Of a stretch of 42,310 nt of DNA, positions 24,613-32,940 are shown one piece after another. This stretch comes from Clostridiales bacterium. Its GTDB lineage: Bacteria; Bacillota; Clostridia; Oscillospirales; CAG-272. The position numbers and the translations under genes are program-made. A model generated the notes under the pieces. The model was given only the letters and a program-made list of their open reading frames with translations. It searched no databases and was not told the origin of the DNA. The stretch covers positions 1-42,310 of the forward strand of contig JAEEJH010000112.1 of assembly GCA_016281775.1 (NCBI GenBank), in the 5' to 3' direction. How positions within the stretch are numbered: position 1 is the first letter of the stretch; every line of letters begins with the position of its first letter.

Positions 24613-25539
24613 TTATCTGACTTTCTTTGCGACAACAACGCCCGCGAGAGCGATGCAGCCGACAGCCGCGATGGCGATTATCGCCGCGTCGCCGGAGCCG
24701 GGGTTACCAGGCTGTTCGCCGGGCTGTTCGCCGGGATCGTCCTGTCCGTCGTCTGCTTCAGCGGGAGCGAGCGTGAAATCGTCGACCGTGATATAGTTGT
24801 TTCTCTGATAGAATACTATCGAGCCTTCCGCAAGAACGGATACGTCAAACGTGCCGAGTTCCGCGCCGGTCGGATCGAAAGCGGTCGCTTTGGTGTAAAC
24901 GCCGTCGGCAAGGCCGGAGAGTTCGATCGTTACGAGTTCTTTTTTGTTTATGAGGATCGTGATGATGCTGCCGAGGTCGATGACGTCGACAAGAGCTTCC
25001 GAACCGTCGCCGAAGCCTTCGGGACGAGCTGCGGTGAACGCCGGAGCGTCGCCGTTGGCGCCGCCGTTGCAGAACGTGATGCCGATCTGATCGCCGAGCG
25101 TGGAGTTAGCCGCGCCGTAAAGGTCGATCGCGATACCGGTGCTCGCTTCGGAGGCCGACGGAACGCCGAATCTGCCGCCGTTCATAAGACCGCCGTGTTC
25201 GCCTGCGGGAGCGCGGAGAGCGAAGCCGTAGTAGCAGTCACGGATCGCGCCTGCGATCTTGAAGGTTGCGTAATAGTTGGAATACGCGGCAGCGGTGTGG
25301 AATTCGGGAGAAGATTCTACCCAGTTGTTGCTGTGACCGAGATGGATCTTGCCGTCTTCGATCTTATAGCCCGACCATGCTTTGAAAAGTTCGGCGTTCA
25401 GCTCGCCGCTTTCAAAGTCTTCGTTGATCAGGGATTCGCCTACTTTGATCTTCGTCTGCGCGTGGCTTGCCGCGAAAGCGGAAACGCAGAGAACTGCCGT
25501 CATCATGACCGCGAGAACGATTGCGAAAATTTTCTTCAT
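24613..25539 (-). CDS. Secreted surface protein with C-terminal sorting-like anchor
   Basis: 308 residues, start ATG after GGAGAA. A signal peptide (about 1-24, ending SAFAA), then a beta-rich ectodomain (about 25-270) beginning with an INEDFESGELN segment that resembles LamG/concanavalin-like or sugar-binding modules in extracellular Clostridia proteins. A low-complexity linker (DDPGEQPGEQPGNPG) leads to a tail of SGD, hydrophobic helix, then KKVR. The tail looks like a sortase signal of the NPxTG(D) type with Ser for Thr, or a simple membrane anchor. Glycan binding is inferred from fold-like features only; no catalytic residues recognised. Confidence 0.75.
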   Translation of the reverse strand: MKKIFAIVLAVMMTAVLCVSAFAASHAQTKIKVGESLINEDFESGELNAELFKAWSGYKIEDGKIHLGHSNNWVESSPEFHTAAAYSNYYATFKIAGAIRDCYYGFALRAPAGEHGGLMNGGRFGVPSASEASTGIAIDLYGAANSTLGDQIGITFCNGGANGDAPAFTAARPEGFGDGSEALVDVIDLGSIITILINKKELVTIELSGLADGVYTKATAFDPTGAELGTFDVSVLAEGSIVFYQRNNYITVDDFTLAPAEADDGQDDPGEQPGEQPGNPGSGDAAIIAIAAVGCIALAGVVVAKKVR

Positions 25540-25603
25540 TGTTTTTCTCCTTTTTTTGTTTTTCAGTGCCGTGCACAAATATTTTTTGCTCTACACTGTA
25601 ATT

Positions 25604-25631
25604 ATTATATCACGTCATTTTTATTTTTCAA
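25604..25631 (-). promoter_or_regulatory. Promoter of the surface-protein gene
   Basis: Minus strand TTGAAA (25626-25631), 16 bases, TATAAT (25604-25609), with TGA before the -10 (extended -10). About 64 bases before the start codon. Confidence 0.7.
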
Positions 25632-25695
25632 GACTTTTTTTAAAAAAAAGTAAAATTTTAATTTTTTCTGAATAAACTATGCAAAACAAAGTATT

Positions 25696-26436
25696 TCAGT
25701 CCGCTTTCATCTTTTTGCCGAACACGAATACCGATACCGTGAATATCACGGCAGTATATCCGAGCACGATAAGCGTGGGTACGAGTACTCCGCCGTCGCC
25801 GTTCAGAGCGTACTGCGCGGCAAGCGAAGCGTTTCGGAACGGCAGTATCTTCATAAGCGTCATGAATCCGCCGCTCAGCCCCTCGACCGGGAACCACATG
25901 CCGCTCAATACCGACTGGCACATTATCACGATCGAAGCGACGCCGCCTATCGATTTTTCATTGCATACCGAACCGAAAAGCACGCCGAAAGAGATGAAAA
26001 GAAGCGAGGTGACAAGGCTTATGAGTACCGCGAAGATCATGTTCACACCGAAGATCGAAGGATCTATTATGCCGCCGACCGTGAAGAAGAGTACCGACTG
26101 AACGAACGTTATCGGCAGCATTGCGATCATATAGCCCGTTATGAATTCATACGGTCTCGCTTTCGATACGTAGAGCCTTGTAAGGAACGAGCTCGCGCGG
26201 TCAAGCGCGATTAGCAGTCCCGTGAAAAGCGATAAAAACGACTGCGAAAAAACGACGATGCCGGGCGCAAGGTATTTCATGTCGAACTGGTCCGTCATAC
26301 CGTGGAAAAGATAGTAGAAAAGTATCTCCATGAAAAGCGGCAGCGCGATCATGAATATGAGCGACAGCGGGTCGCGTATTATCTCTTTCATATTGCGCCG
26401 CGTAAGAGTGATTATCCTCGATAAAGATTCACGCAT
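25696..26436 (-). CDS. ABC-2 type transporter permease
   Basis: 246 residues with about six membrane segments, including the typical ABC-2 features: cytoplasmic N terminus ending in REIIRDPLSLIFM, helix LPLFMEILFYYLFHG, and a late segment SVLSGMWFPVEGLSGG. It forms the membrane half of an exporter with the ATPase upstream. ATG 26436 is chosen because GGGAGG lies eight bases before it; it overlaps the ATPase stop by 8 bases. A GTG at 26445 is possible. Substrate unknown: drugs, peptides and lipids are all possible for this family. Confidence 0.85.
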   Translation of the reverse strand: MRESLSRIITLTRRNMKEIIRDPLSLIFMIALPLFMEILFYYLFHGMTDQFDMKYLAPGIVVFSQSFLSLFTGLLIALDRASSFLTRLYVSKARPYEFITGYMIAMLPITFVQSVLFFTVGGIIDPSIFGVNMIFAVLISLVTSLLFISFGVLFGSVCNEKSIGGVASIVIMCQSVLSGMWFPVEGLSGGFMTLMKILPFRNASLAAQYALNGDGGVLVPTLIVLGYTAVIFTVSVFVFGKKMKAD

Positions 26437-27163
26437 TGAGTTCACCTCCCGTCACGATCTCTATGAACGCGTCTTCGACGCCGGTCTTGCCGGTCTTTTC
26501 GAACATCTCCTCCTTCGTGCCGGAGAAGAGAAGCTCGCCGTCTTTCATAACGCCGATGCGATCGGAGAGCGCCTCGGCTTCTTCCATATAATGCGTCGTA
26601 AGTATGACCGTCATCTTGCCTTTGAGCGACGAGATCGTTTTCCACAGCTCGCGGCGCGCTATGACGTCGAGTCCGAGCGTCGGCTCGTCGAGAAACAGCA
26701 CCTTGGGTTTGGTCACGAGCGCGAGAGCTATCGAAAGTTTTCTCTGCCAGCCGCCCGACAGCTTGCCCGCCTGCTTTTTCGCCTCTTTTTCAAGTCCGAA
26801 TACGGAATAAATATATTTTTTCGTCTCCTCGGTCTCCTCTTTGCTCTGTCCGTTCAGTTTTGCGTAAAACTCGATATTTTCTTCAACTGTCAGTTTGCGC
26901 GCGACCGCGGTCTCCTGCATCGATATATCGACCAGTTCTTTTACCTTGCCGCGCTCGGCTGTCACCGAATGACCGAGTATGTAAGCCTCGCCGCTTGTCG
27001 GAGCGGTGAGAGAACAGAGCATTTTCACCGTCGTCGTCTTGCCTGCGCCGTTGACGCCGAGCAGAGAATAAAGCTCGCCTTCTTCTATGCACAGATCGAG
27101 TCCCCGCACCGCCGCGACGCCGTTGTATTCTTTGCGCAGGGCTTTGGTCTCTATCGCCGTCAT
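26429..27163 (-). CDS. ABC transporter ATP-binding protein
   Basis: 244 residues. Walker A GVNGAGKTT (about 34-42), signature LSGGWQRKL, Walker B VLFLDEPTLGLD, and a late TTHYMEEAEALSDRI segment, as in CcmA/DrrA-type ATPases partnering ABC-2 permeases. Overlaps both neighbours (ATGA with the AbrB-like gene, 8 bases with the permease), so the three are translationally coupled. Confidence 0.92.
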   Translation of the reverse strand: MTAIETKALRKEYNGVAAVRGLDLCIEEGELYSLLGVNGAGKTTTVKMLCSLTAPTSGEAYILGHSVTAERGKVKELVDISMQETAVARKLTVEENIEFYAKLNGQSKEETEETKKYIYSVFGLEKEAKKQAGKLSGGWQRKLSIALALVTKPKVLFLDEPTLGLDVIARRELWKTISSLKGKMTVILTTHYMEEAEALSDRIGVMKDGELLFSGTKEEMFEKTGKTGVEDAFIEIVTGGELNA

Positions 27164-27360
27164 TTTACGATACCTCCCATCATTTTGTAAAACTCGTCGT
27201 CTTTCAGAAGCGCCATGCCGCGATCCTTATCGCCCATGAACATCAGCGTATCGCCGGTTTTGATATCGAACATCTCGCGCGCTTCGACCGGCACCGTGAT
27301 CTGTCCCTTCGGACCGACCTTGACGCTGACGATGAATCTGTCTTTATCGGTCTTTTTCAC
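27160..27360 (-). CDS. AbrB/MazE/SpoVT-type DNA-binding regulator
   Basis: A 66-residue swapped-hairpin DNA-binding protein: VSVKVGPKGQITVPVEAREMFDIKTGD matches the AbrB core. GTG start after AGGAGG. First gene of the operon with the ABC exporter, so it probably autoregulates the operon. No toxin gene is adjacent, so an antitoxin role is unlikely. Confidence 0.88.
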   Translation of the reverse strand: MKKTDKDRFIVSVKVGPKGQITVPVEAREMFDIKTGDTLMFMGDKDRGMALLKDDEFYKMMGGIVK

Positions 27361-27394
27361 GTCTTATTCCTCCTATTATTCTTACTTTTCTTAT

Positions 27395-27422
27395 ATTATA
27401 CACGTTTGATCGCGAATGTCAA
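27395..27422 (-). promoter_or_regulatory. Promoter of the AbrB-ABC operon
   Basis: Minus strand TTGACA (27417-27422), 16 bases, TATAAT (27395-27400), 34 bases before the GTG start. Both hexamers are perfect. Confidence 0.8.
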
Positions 27423-27434
27423 TACCTAAAACGG

Positions 27435-27477
27435 AAAAAAAGAGAACAGACCGGAAAATTTTCGGTCCGTTCTTTTT
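27435..27477 (-). terminator. Terminator at the end of the phage-like module
   Basis: A-rich GAGAACAGACCG (27441-27452) pairs, with one mismatch, with CGGTCCGTTCTTTTT (27463-27477) over a tetra- to decaloop, directly after the last structural gene. Confidence 0.75.
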
Positions 27478-27481
27478 GATA

Positions 27482-28474
27482 TCACTTTTCTCCCGCGTCG
27501 AATACTCCGTTCTGCAGATCGTTTTTGAAACGGTCGTAGGCCTCGTCGAGTTCGTCCCTGGTGAACGCGCCTATTTCTTTGGATTTGAGATCCATCGCAA
27601 GGCGTCTGTACGTCAGACCGTGATATTCTTTGCCGTACGAAGTGACGAAAACGCCGTACAAAGATTCGATCCTCGCTTCGGAATCGGCTTTCTCTCTGAT
27701 CGCCTTCTGCTTTTTTTCGATCGTTTGCAGGAGGTTTTTGTAGTTCGTCGAACCGAGCACCTCGGCGGCGCGTTCGGCGTTGATCCCGGTGACCGAATCG
27801 TAAAACGCCTGAAGATCGTCGGGATCATCCATCCCCTCGGCTTTTTCAAGCATTGACTTGTAGTTCAGATACCTGTAAGCGTTCAGCGCATCGCCCGTGC
27901 CGTCGGCGCCGCCGGATTTTTTCACCTCCGCCTCGAGTTTTCTGACCTCGAGCTCTTTCTCTTTGAAATAACGTTCGAAGCCGAGCTTCTCAAGTTCCAG
28001 ATCGTTTTTATCCTGTTCGGTCTTGATCCTGTAAAGCTGTTCTTCGAGGTCTTCATCGGCTTTGCTTTTTTCTTTCGCGCGGGCGGCTTCGGTTTCCGCC
28101 TGCTTCTGATGCTGTTCGGCGGCAAGAGCCGTTTTGCTCTTTTCTTCTTCGCGGCCGAGAGCCGCCATGTCCGCGTTATATCCGATCTGCGCCTTCGTTT
28201 TCGCGTCGGCCTCCACGCCGGAATTTTCGTAACCCTTTTCGGTCATGAAATATCCGAGGTATTTTTCGGCTTTCGCGCGGTTTCTCGCAAGGGCGTTCTT
28301 TTTGTCGGCGAACCCGTCTTTTACCGCCTCGGTCTTTTCTTTGTACGATTCGTTGAGCGCCGAGAGCAGCGCGTCGTACGCTTTGTCGATGTTTTCCTTT
28401 CGCTCGGAATTGAGCAGTTTTGCGAGCATCTGATAGCTCTCGTATGATTTCGTGTTACTGTTCATTTTCGTCAT
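27482..28474 (-). CDS. Long coiled-coil phage protein (possible ejection or tail protein)
   Basis: 330 residues from ATG 28474 (AAGGAGG five bases upstream; GTG 28477 is an alternative). Highly charged and mostly helical: a Lys/Glu/Ala-rich coiled coil spans about 20-195, followed by a Gly/Asp linker and a second helical part with LNAYRYLNYKSMLEKAEGM. No catalytic motif. In P22-like phages the genes at this place encode internal DNA-ejection proteins, which are also long and helical, but similarity cannot be shown by eye. Last gene of the module; overlaps the previous gene by 20 bases. Confidence 0.6.
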   Translation of the reverse strand: MTKMNSNTKSYESYQMLAKLLNSERKENIDKAYDALLSALNESYKEKTEAVKDGFADKKNALARNRAKAEKYLGYFMTEKGYENSGVEADAKTKAQIGYNADMAALGREEEKSKTALAAEQHQKQAETEAARAKEKSKADEDLEEQLYRIKTEQDKNDLELEKLGFERYFKEKELEVRKLEAEVKKSGGADGTGDALNAYRYLNYKSMLEKAEGMDDPDDLQAFYDSVTGINAERAAEVLGSTNYKNLLQTIEKKQKAIREKADSEARIESLYGVFVTSYGKEYHGLTYRRLAMDLKSKEIGAFTRDELDEAYDRFKNDLQNGVFDAGEK

Positions 28475-29267
28475 CACCGCCTCCTTCCGGTATATGCTGT
28501 CTCACGTAGCCGTAGATCAGCACGGCTCCGGCCGTCGGATTGAAGCACGCCCAGCCGCCGGCGCCGTAGCCGTTCGCCGGCATCACGCTGTCGGCTATCG
28601 CCGCGCCTCTGCAGCCTCTGCCGTATCTGTTGTCGCCGCCGTGACCGAAAGTCACGGTCCCGTCTCCGTATTCGCTGTCGGAACCTCCGATGCCGCCGCC
28701 GAAGCCGATCTTATCAGTCTGCGACGAGCCCCGCCCGCCGAAAGCGTACTTTGTAAACGAGTAATCGCCGCTCGAGATATACGTGCTCTCGCCCGACGTG
28801 CCGGAAAGACCTCCCGACCTTCCCGCCGCGCCGACGGTCACGCTGTATTCTCCGTCGAGCGTTTGACCGATCACCTCGGTCACCGCGCCCGATCCGCCGC
28901 CCGTACTGCCCGGCAGAGTGTTTGCCGCGGGCATACTGCCGCCGCCTCCGCCGCCGATCAGCACTATATCGTAAACGCCGTTGAACGATCCGTGCTCCGA
29001 CGTGTCGAACGTATATTCGCCGGGCGAGGTGTAAGCCGCGATGAGTACCTTGGACGGTATATAGCGGTAAACGCCGTCGCCCGTCGCGGTCGTCAGCAGT
29101 TCGTTTTCGATATCCGGGATAAGTTTTTCGTTGATATACGACTTGAGCAGCAGAGCCGCTCTGTCGAATCTCGCCTTGAGCTCCGTCGCCGTGAATTCGG
29201 GCGGCGCCGGAGTGTCGGGCAGAGAAGAGATGACGTTGAGATCGTCGCTGCATTCTCTTATTGCCAT
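28455..29267 (-). CDS. Glycine-rich tail fibre/needle-like protein
   Basis: 270 residues. A helical N terminus (FTATELKARFDRAALLLKSY) precedes a domain from about residue 85 that is very rich in glycine (VLIGGGGGGS, GSTGGGSGAV, FGHGGDNRYGRG), ending in GAGGWACFNPTAGAVLIYGY. Poly-glycine sandwich domains of this kind are known at receptor-binding tips of phage fibres. It may recognise a surface glycan of another cell. ATG after GAAAGGAAAT. Confidence 0.7.
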   Translation of the reverse strand: MAIRECSDDLNVISSLPDTPAPPEFTATELKARFDRAALLLKSYINEKLIPDIENELLTTATGDGVYRYIPSKVLIAAYTSPGEYTFDTSEHGSFNGVYDIVLIGGGGGGSMPAANTLPGSTGGGSGAVTEVIGQTLDGEYSVTVGAAGRSGGLSGTSGESTYISSGDYSFTKYAFGGRGSSQTDKIGFGGGIGGSDSEYGDGTVTFGHGGDNRYGRGCRGAAIADSVMPANGYGAGGWACFNPTAGAVLIYGYVRQHIPEGGGDDENEQ

Positions 29268-29291
29268 TGATATTTCCTTTCTTTTCCGCGC

Positions 29292-29588
29292 TCAACCGAA
29301 AAATCTCGCGACGATATATCCGATTATGCCGCATACGAGCGCCGAGATAACGGAGCCGATCAGTTTTTCAAACCTCGTCGCCGGTATTCTCTGCAGGTCG
29401 CTTATTTTCATCTCGCAGGATAAAAGCGACGCGTTCGTATGCTTGATCTCGTTCGTCATTTCGATCAGAGCCGCGTTCATTTGTTTTATTTCAGCCGATA
29501 CGGCTTTAAGCTCGTTCAACTGATGCTGGACCGATTTTATCATCTGTTCGTGCCTTTCGAGAGACACGGCGTAATCTTCGTTTTCCAT
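29292..29588 (-). CDS. Small coiled-coil protein with C-terminal membrane helix
   Basis: 98 residues: a coiled coil (about 8-70), then a membrane helix (LIGSVISALVCGIIGYIVARF, about 76-96). The layout is like XhlA-type holin-associated proteins of Gram-positive prophages. No matching holin or endolysin gene is present, so it may instead help DNA ejection or anchor particles at the membrane. Confidence 0.6.
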   Translation of the reverse strand: MENEDYAVSLERHEQMIKSVQHQLNELKAVSAEIKQMNAALIEMTNEIKHTNASLLSCEMKISDLQRIPATRFEKLIGSVISALVCGIIGYIVARFFG

Positions 29589-29595
29589 ACGCGCC

Positions 29596-31329
29596 TCAAT
29601 CCACGGTCAGCGAAAAGCCCGTCACGGCGGCCCGCTCCGGATTGGAATTTCCGATGCGTATTTTCAAAGCTTCGAACGACGACAGATCGGTCCTCAGTTC
29701 TGCCGGGTCGGGTCTCGCTTCGCATTCGAACGTAAAGTCCGAAAAATCGACGTTTTCGAAATTGAATCTCACGCGGCGGAATTCGCCGTGCACGCCGTAC
29801 GATCTCGCGCCGCCTCTGTTCGGCACCGCGGTAAGCGTCACGGACGTCGGCTTTACGTCCGGCAGAAGCATTACGCAGACTCGTTTGAGCCGTCTTTTCT
29901 TTTTGCTTTTGCCGAAAAAGACGAAGCCGCTCTCATAGACCGCGCAAAACGTTTTGCCGTCGTCTTCCGTCAGGCTTTTGTCGAACACGCATATCCGCTC
30001 TCCGTCGTAAAACGCGACGCTGCCGCCGCAGTCGAACATCAGATTCGCGTTAACGCCGTCGTAAACGTAAAATTCGTTTATGCCGTAATTATATATCAGC
30101 ACGGTACCGCCGTAAGAGCACCACAGTTCTTTATCCGTTTCGTGATCGTACACGGCGGCTCCCGAAAGAAATTCCGGCGTAAGATAAGTCGATACGCGGT
30201 CCGATATACGTTCGGCGTTCCGTTCGTCGCGCAGATTTGTTCTGCCGAATCTGTATATGCCGTCGCGCGAGAGCGTTACGGGGCAGTTGTCTGCGAAAGC
30301 CGCTCCGCCGCCGATACAGCCGACCGACGAATGGAGCGGGAATACGGGGAACGACGGCTTCGGATACCCGTCGTAATCAACGGATGAGCGGTACAGATAC
30401 CACGTTTCGGCCTCGGTGAAAATTATCAGTCTGTCGAAATGCCGCACGAGCGCGGTCACCCTGTACGTTCCGTCGCCGGCGGATACGAAATTGTCGGCGG
30501 GGAAATACGATATATCGGCGCCCTTCGACGTTACGTCCGAATAGCGTATAACGCTGTCTTTGCCGTACGCAAAGACTCTTGTGTCGGTATCGCCGCCGTA
30601 AACGCAGAATTTCGGCCCCGGTTTGTCTTTTTTGGCGACCGTGCCGGGCCTGAGCGTGAACGTGATAACGAGACTGTCGGTACCCTCCGCGGGCGCCGAC
30701 TGAAACGTGACGGTGTTGTCTGCCGGCGAATACGTATATCCGCTTATTTCGGCGCCGTTTTCTTCGGCCTTCACGACCGAGGCGGCGACGTCGGGCAGAG
30801 CGTAGACCGTATCAGCGCCGTTCGGCGAATAAGATATCTTCGCTTTGCCGGAAAGAAGATTAAGGCTTTCGTGTATCTGACCGCCGCCGTCAGCCGCCGC
30901 CGCGACGGCGAGCGTCGGTATATACGGCTCGGGCTCGTCAAACGAGCGGCCGTCGAACGACAGAAACGTATCGGCTCCTATCGCGTAGAGCTTTCCGCCG
31001 AACAAAACGAAGCCGACTTCATCGTACCCTGCAGAGTGAGACGCTGACGTCTCGCCGTCAAAGACCGATACGGCATAGATCCGGTCATACTTTTTGTAAA
31101 CGAAAACGCATCTGCCGCCGACGTATCCGCCCCAGCATGAATCCGCCTGCAGTCCGCTCGCCGTTACCTTGTAGCCGCACCGCTTTTCGAGCGTTCTTTT
31201 TTGAGTTATACGGAAATTTTTCATATATACCGGGGAGGAAAAGTTCTTTTTTTCCTCCCCGGAGACGTCAAGCCCGTGAAAAGAATCCGTATAAAACACG
31301 TCCGCCGTGCTTTTTACATATCTTCCCAT
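29596..31329 (-). CDS. Large beta-rich head-tail/hub protein (P22 gp10-like by position)
   Basis: 577 residues, ATG after CGGAGG. Starts with PVYMKNFRITQKRTLEKRCGY, a pattern common at the N terminus of phage tail/DNA-stabilisation proteins, followed by repeated short beta blade-like segments (for example GGYVGGRCVFVYKKYDRIYA, FCVYGGDTDTRVFAYGKDSV, RHFDRLIIFTEAETWYLY), suggesting a beta-propeller. In P22 the gene after the gp4 adaptor encodes gp10, a tail hub that closes the head. Assigned by position and fold impression only. Confidence 0.6.
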   Translation of the reverse strand: MGRYVKSTADVFYTDSFHGLDVSGEEKKNFSSPVYMKNFRITQKRTLEKRCGYKVTASGLQADSCWGGYVGGRCVFVYKKYDRIYAVSVFDGETSASHSAGYDEVGFVLFGGKLYAIGADTFLSFDGRSFDEPEPYIPTLAVAAAADGGGQIHESLNLLSGKAKISYSPNGADTVYALPDVAASVVKAEENGAEISGYTYSPADNTVTFQSAPAEGTDSLVITFTLRPGTVAKKDKPGPKFCVYGGDTDTRVFAYGKDSVIRYSDVTSKGADISYFPADNFVSAGDGTYRVTALVRHFDRLIIFTEAETWYLYRSSVDYDGYPKPSFPVFPLHSSVGCIGGGAAFADNCPVTLSRDGIYRFGRTNLRDERNAERISDRVSTYLTPEFLSGAAVYDHETDKELWCSYGGTVLIYNYGINEFYVYDGVNANLMFDCGGSVAFYDGERICVFDKSLTEDDGKTFCAVYESGFVFFGKSKKKRRLKRVCVMLLPDVKPTSVTLTAVPNRGGARSYGVHGEFRRVRFNFENVDFSDFTFECEARPDPAELRTDLSSFEALKIRIGNSNPERAAVTGFSLTVD

Positions 31330-31340
31330 AGTACCTCCGT

Positions 31341-31709
31341 TCAGTATACGTTTTTGATCTTATGCACCGCCGCGGGTACCGATCCGGCGAAAGATCTTTT
31401 CGCCGCTTCGTATTCGGATCTCAGCACCTGATACAGCACCGTGTTCTCGTCAGCCGCGAGCAGGTACGCGAGCTTGTACGCGCACGCCGGCAGAAGTCCC
31501 GCGCAGAGCGGAAAGTCAGCGTCGAGGCTGTCGAAAACGTAGTCGCCGCATTTCGGTATTCCGTTTCCGGCGTCGTCGAGCGGTTTCAGCTCCGTTATTA
31601 TCATCGAGAGCAGAAACGGCGCTCTTGCGCGCAGATCTTCGTTATCCGAACCTGTCGGCGACTCGGATATCAACGCCGCGGCGGCGTTGTAAACGTCGGA
31701 TAAGCGCAT
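31341..31709 (-). CDS. Head-completion/adaptor-like protein (P22 gp4-like by position)
   Basis: 122 residues from ATG 31709, two bases after the coat protein stop; the frame extends further upstream but there it overlaps the coat gene and reads as arginine-rich nonsense. Mostly helical (VYNAAAALISESP, APFLLSMIITELKPL, LLPACAYKLAYLL), like head-tail connector proteins of short-tailed phages. The gp10-like gene begins 11 bases later. Confidence 0.65.
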   Translation of the reverse strand: MRLSDVYNAAAALISESPTGSDNEDLRARAPFLLSMIITELKPLDDAGNGIPKCGDYVFDSLDADFPLCAGLLPACAYKLAYLLAADENTVLYQVLRSEYEAAKRSFAGSVPAAVHKIKNVY

Positions 31710-31711
31710 GA

Positions 31712-32572
31712 TCAGGCGTCCGCGCTCGCGGCGTTCACGTTGAGGAGCAGAAGCTCTTTCGGGTAAACGATCTTGGCGCCGTACAGGTGCAGTCCCTTGA
31801 CCGCGTCGGCGAAGCGAAGCTCGGGACGGTAAGCCTCGATCTCGTTGATCTGTTCGGCGAAGGTGATCGCGCGCTTTGTTCTCGCAAAGCACTTGTAATA
31901 CTTCAGCGTTTCGCCGCCGGAGGTCACGTTTGCGGATTTGATGTTGTTCGAAACGAACACCTTGAAGCCCATGAACGTGCCGATACAGCCGCGGTCGAGC
32001 GTTTCTGTGTTGTCGGTGCCGTTCAGGATCCTCGCCTTGACTATCTTCGAAGCGACTACCGGAGGTACCTCGAGTATGATCTCTTCGTTGCCTGCGACGT
32101 CGTTTTCAAGCATTTTCTGCTTGACTTCGAGCAGGGTGTCGATCACGTCTGACGAGGTGAGACCGGTCACGGTCACGGTCTGATCTGCGGCTACGCTGCT
32201 GTACAGACCGTATACGTATTTGTCGGCCTCGTTTGCGAGAGCCGAAGCGGCGACGTGCATCGCTTCTTTCATCAGCTTCGGCGTAGCCTGAGCTTTGTCG
32301 ATGTCGTCGATGGCGAAATTGAACGCCTTGGCGACGTTGATCTGCAGAGTACGGACCGAATCGGTCAGCTCTTCCGGCGCGCTCATATCGGTATTTTTCG
32401 TGTAGTTGAACACGCTGACCGGCGAGACGCCGACGATCTTGACGGTGTCGCCCACGTTTTTGATGTCGCCTTCAAAATCGCGGCTGCAGTTTTTGACGGC
32501 GATGTATTCGCGGTCGAGTTCTCTGTAAAGGGTTTCCGACCAGACGGTCGGGATGAAATAACTTAATGCCAT
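31712..32572 (-). CDS. Major capsid protein, P22 coat-like
   Basis: 286 residues, ATG after AAGGAGA. Start pattern FIPTVWSETLYRELDREYIA and the segment VGDTVKIVGVSPVSVFNY match coat proteins of the P22 gp5-like HK97-fold group; later segments EANKYVYGLYS-like (EADKYVYGLYSS) and MGFKVFVSNNI fit the same family. No protease gene or cleavage domain is present, which also fits P22-type capsids (assembled with a separate scaffold and no prohead protease). Confidence 0.85.
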   Translation of the reverse strand: MALSYFIPTVWSETLYRELDREYIAVKNCSRDFEGDIKNVGDTVKIVGVSPVSVFNYTKNTDMSAPEELTDSVRTLQINVAKAFNFAIDDIDKAQATPKLMKEAMHVAASALANEADKYVYGLYSSVAADQTVTVTGLTSSDVIDTLLEVKQKMLENDVAGNEEIILEVPPVVASKIVKARILNGTDNTETLDRGCIGTFMGFKVFVSNNIKSANVTSGGETLKYYKCFARTKRAITFAEQINEIEAYRPELRFADAVKGLHLYGAKIVYPKELLLLNVNAASADA

Positions 32573-32592
32573 TTAAAAATTCTCCTTCTTTT

Positions 32593-32940
32593 TTACGCGT
32601 AAAAGCCTTTCGCTTTCATGCTTTCTATGATATCGTCGTAGTTTTCTCTTATCGCGCCCGCGCTCATGGACGCGACTTCTTTCGCGGTATATACCGCTTT
32701 CGCGGGTCTTGTCCCTATCCCGCCGCTCGAGCTGCAGGCGTTAAGCTCGTTCACGAGTTTCGCCTGCTCCTCGGCTTTTTGCTTTTCGCCGGCGTATACG
32801 GCGTAAACGTCGGCGAGCTTTTCGCCGTCTTTCACTTTACGCCATACGTGTTCGGGTATTCCGTCGAGATCGGCGTCGGGGAACCTTTCGGTAAATTCTT
32901 CGATCTCAAGATCGAACCTTGTTTTTTCCGTTTCGCTCAT
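32593..32940 (-). CDS. Putative capsid scaffolding protein
   Basis: 115 residues, strongly charged and helical, located between portal and coat exactly where scaffold genes lie. It starts inside the end of the portal gene (35-base overlap). Composition (acidic N terminus, Lys/Glu coiled coil in the middle, KAKGFYA end) suits a scaffold, but sequence identity to a known family was not recognised. Confidence 0.55.
   Translation of the reverse strand: MSETEKTRFDLEIEEFTERFPDADLDGIPEHVWRKVKDGEKLADVYAVYAGEKQKAEEQAKLVNELNACSSSGGIGTRPAKAVYTAKEVASMSAGAIRENYDDIIESMKAKGFYA

Noticed and set aside
28455-29267. Diversity-generating retroelement target in the glycine-rich fibre gene
   Set aside because: No reverse transcriptase gene and no template repeat were seen in the window.
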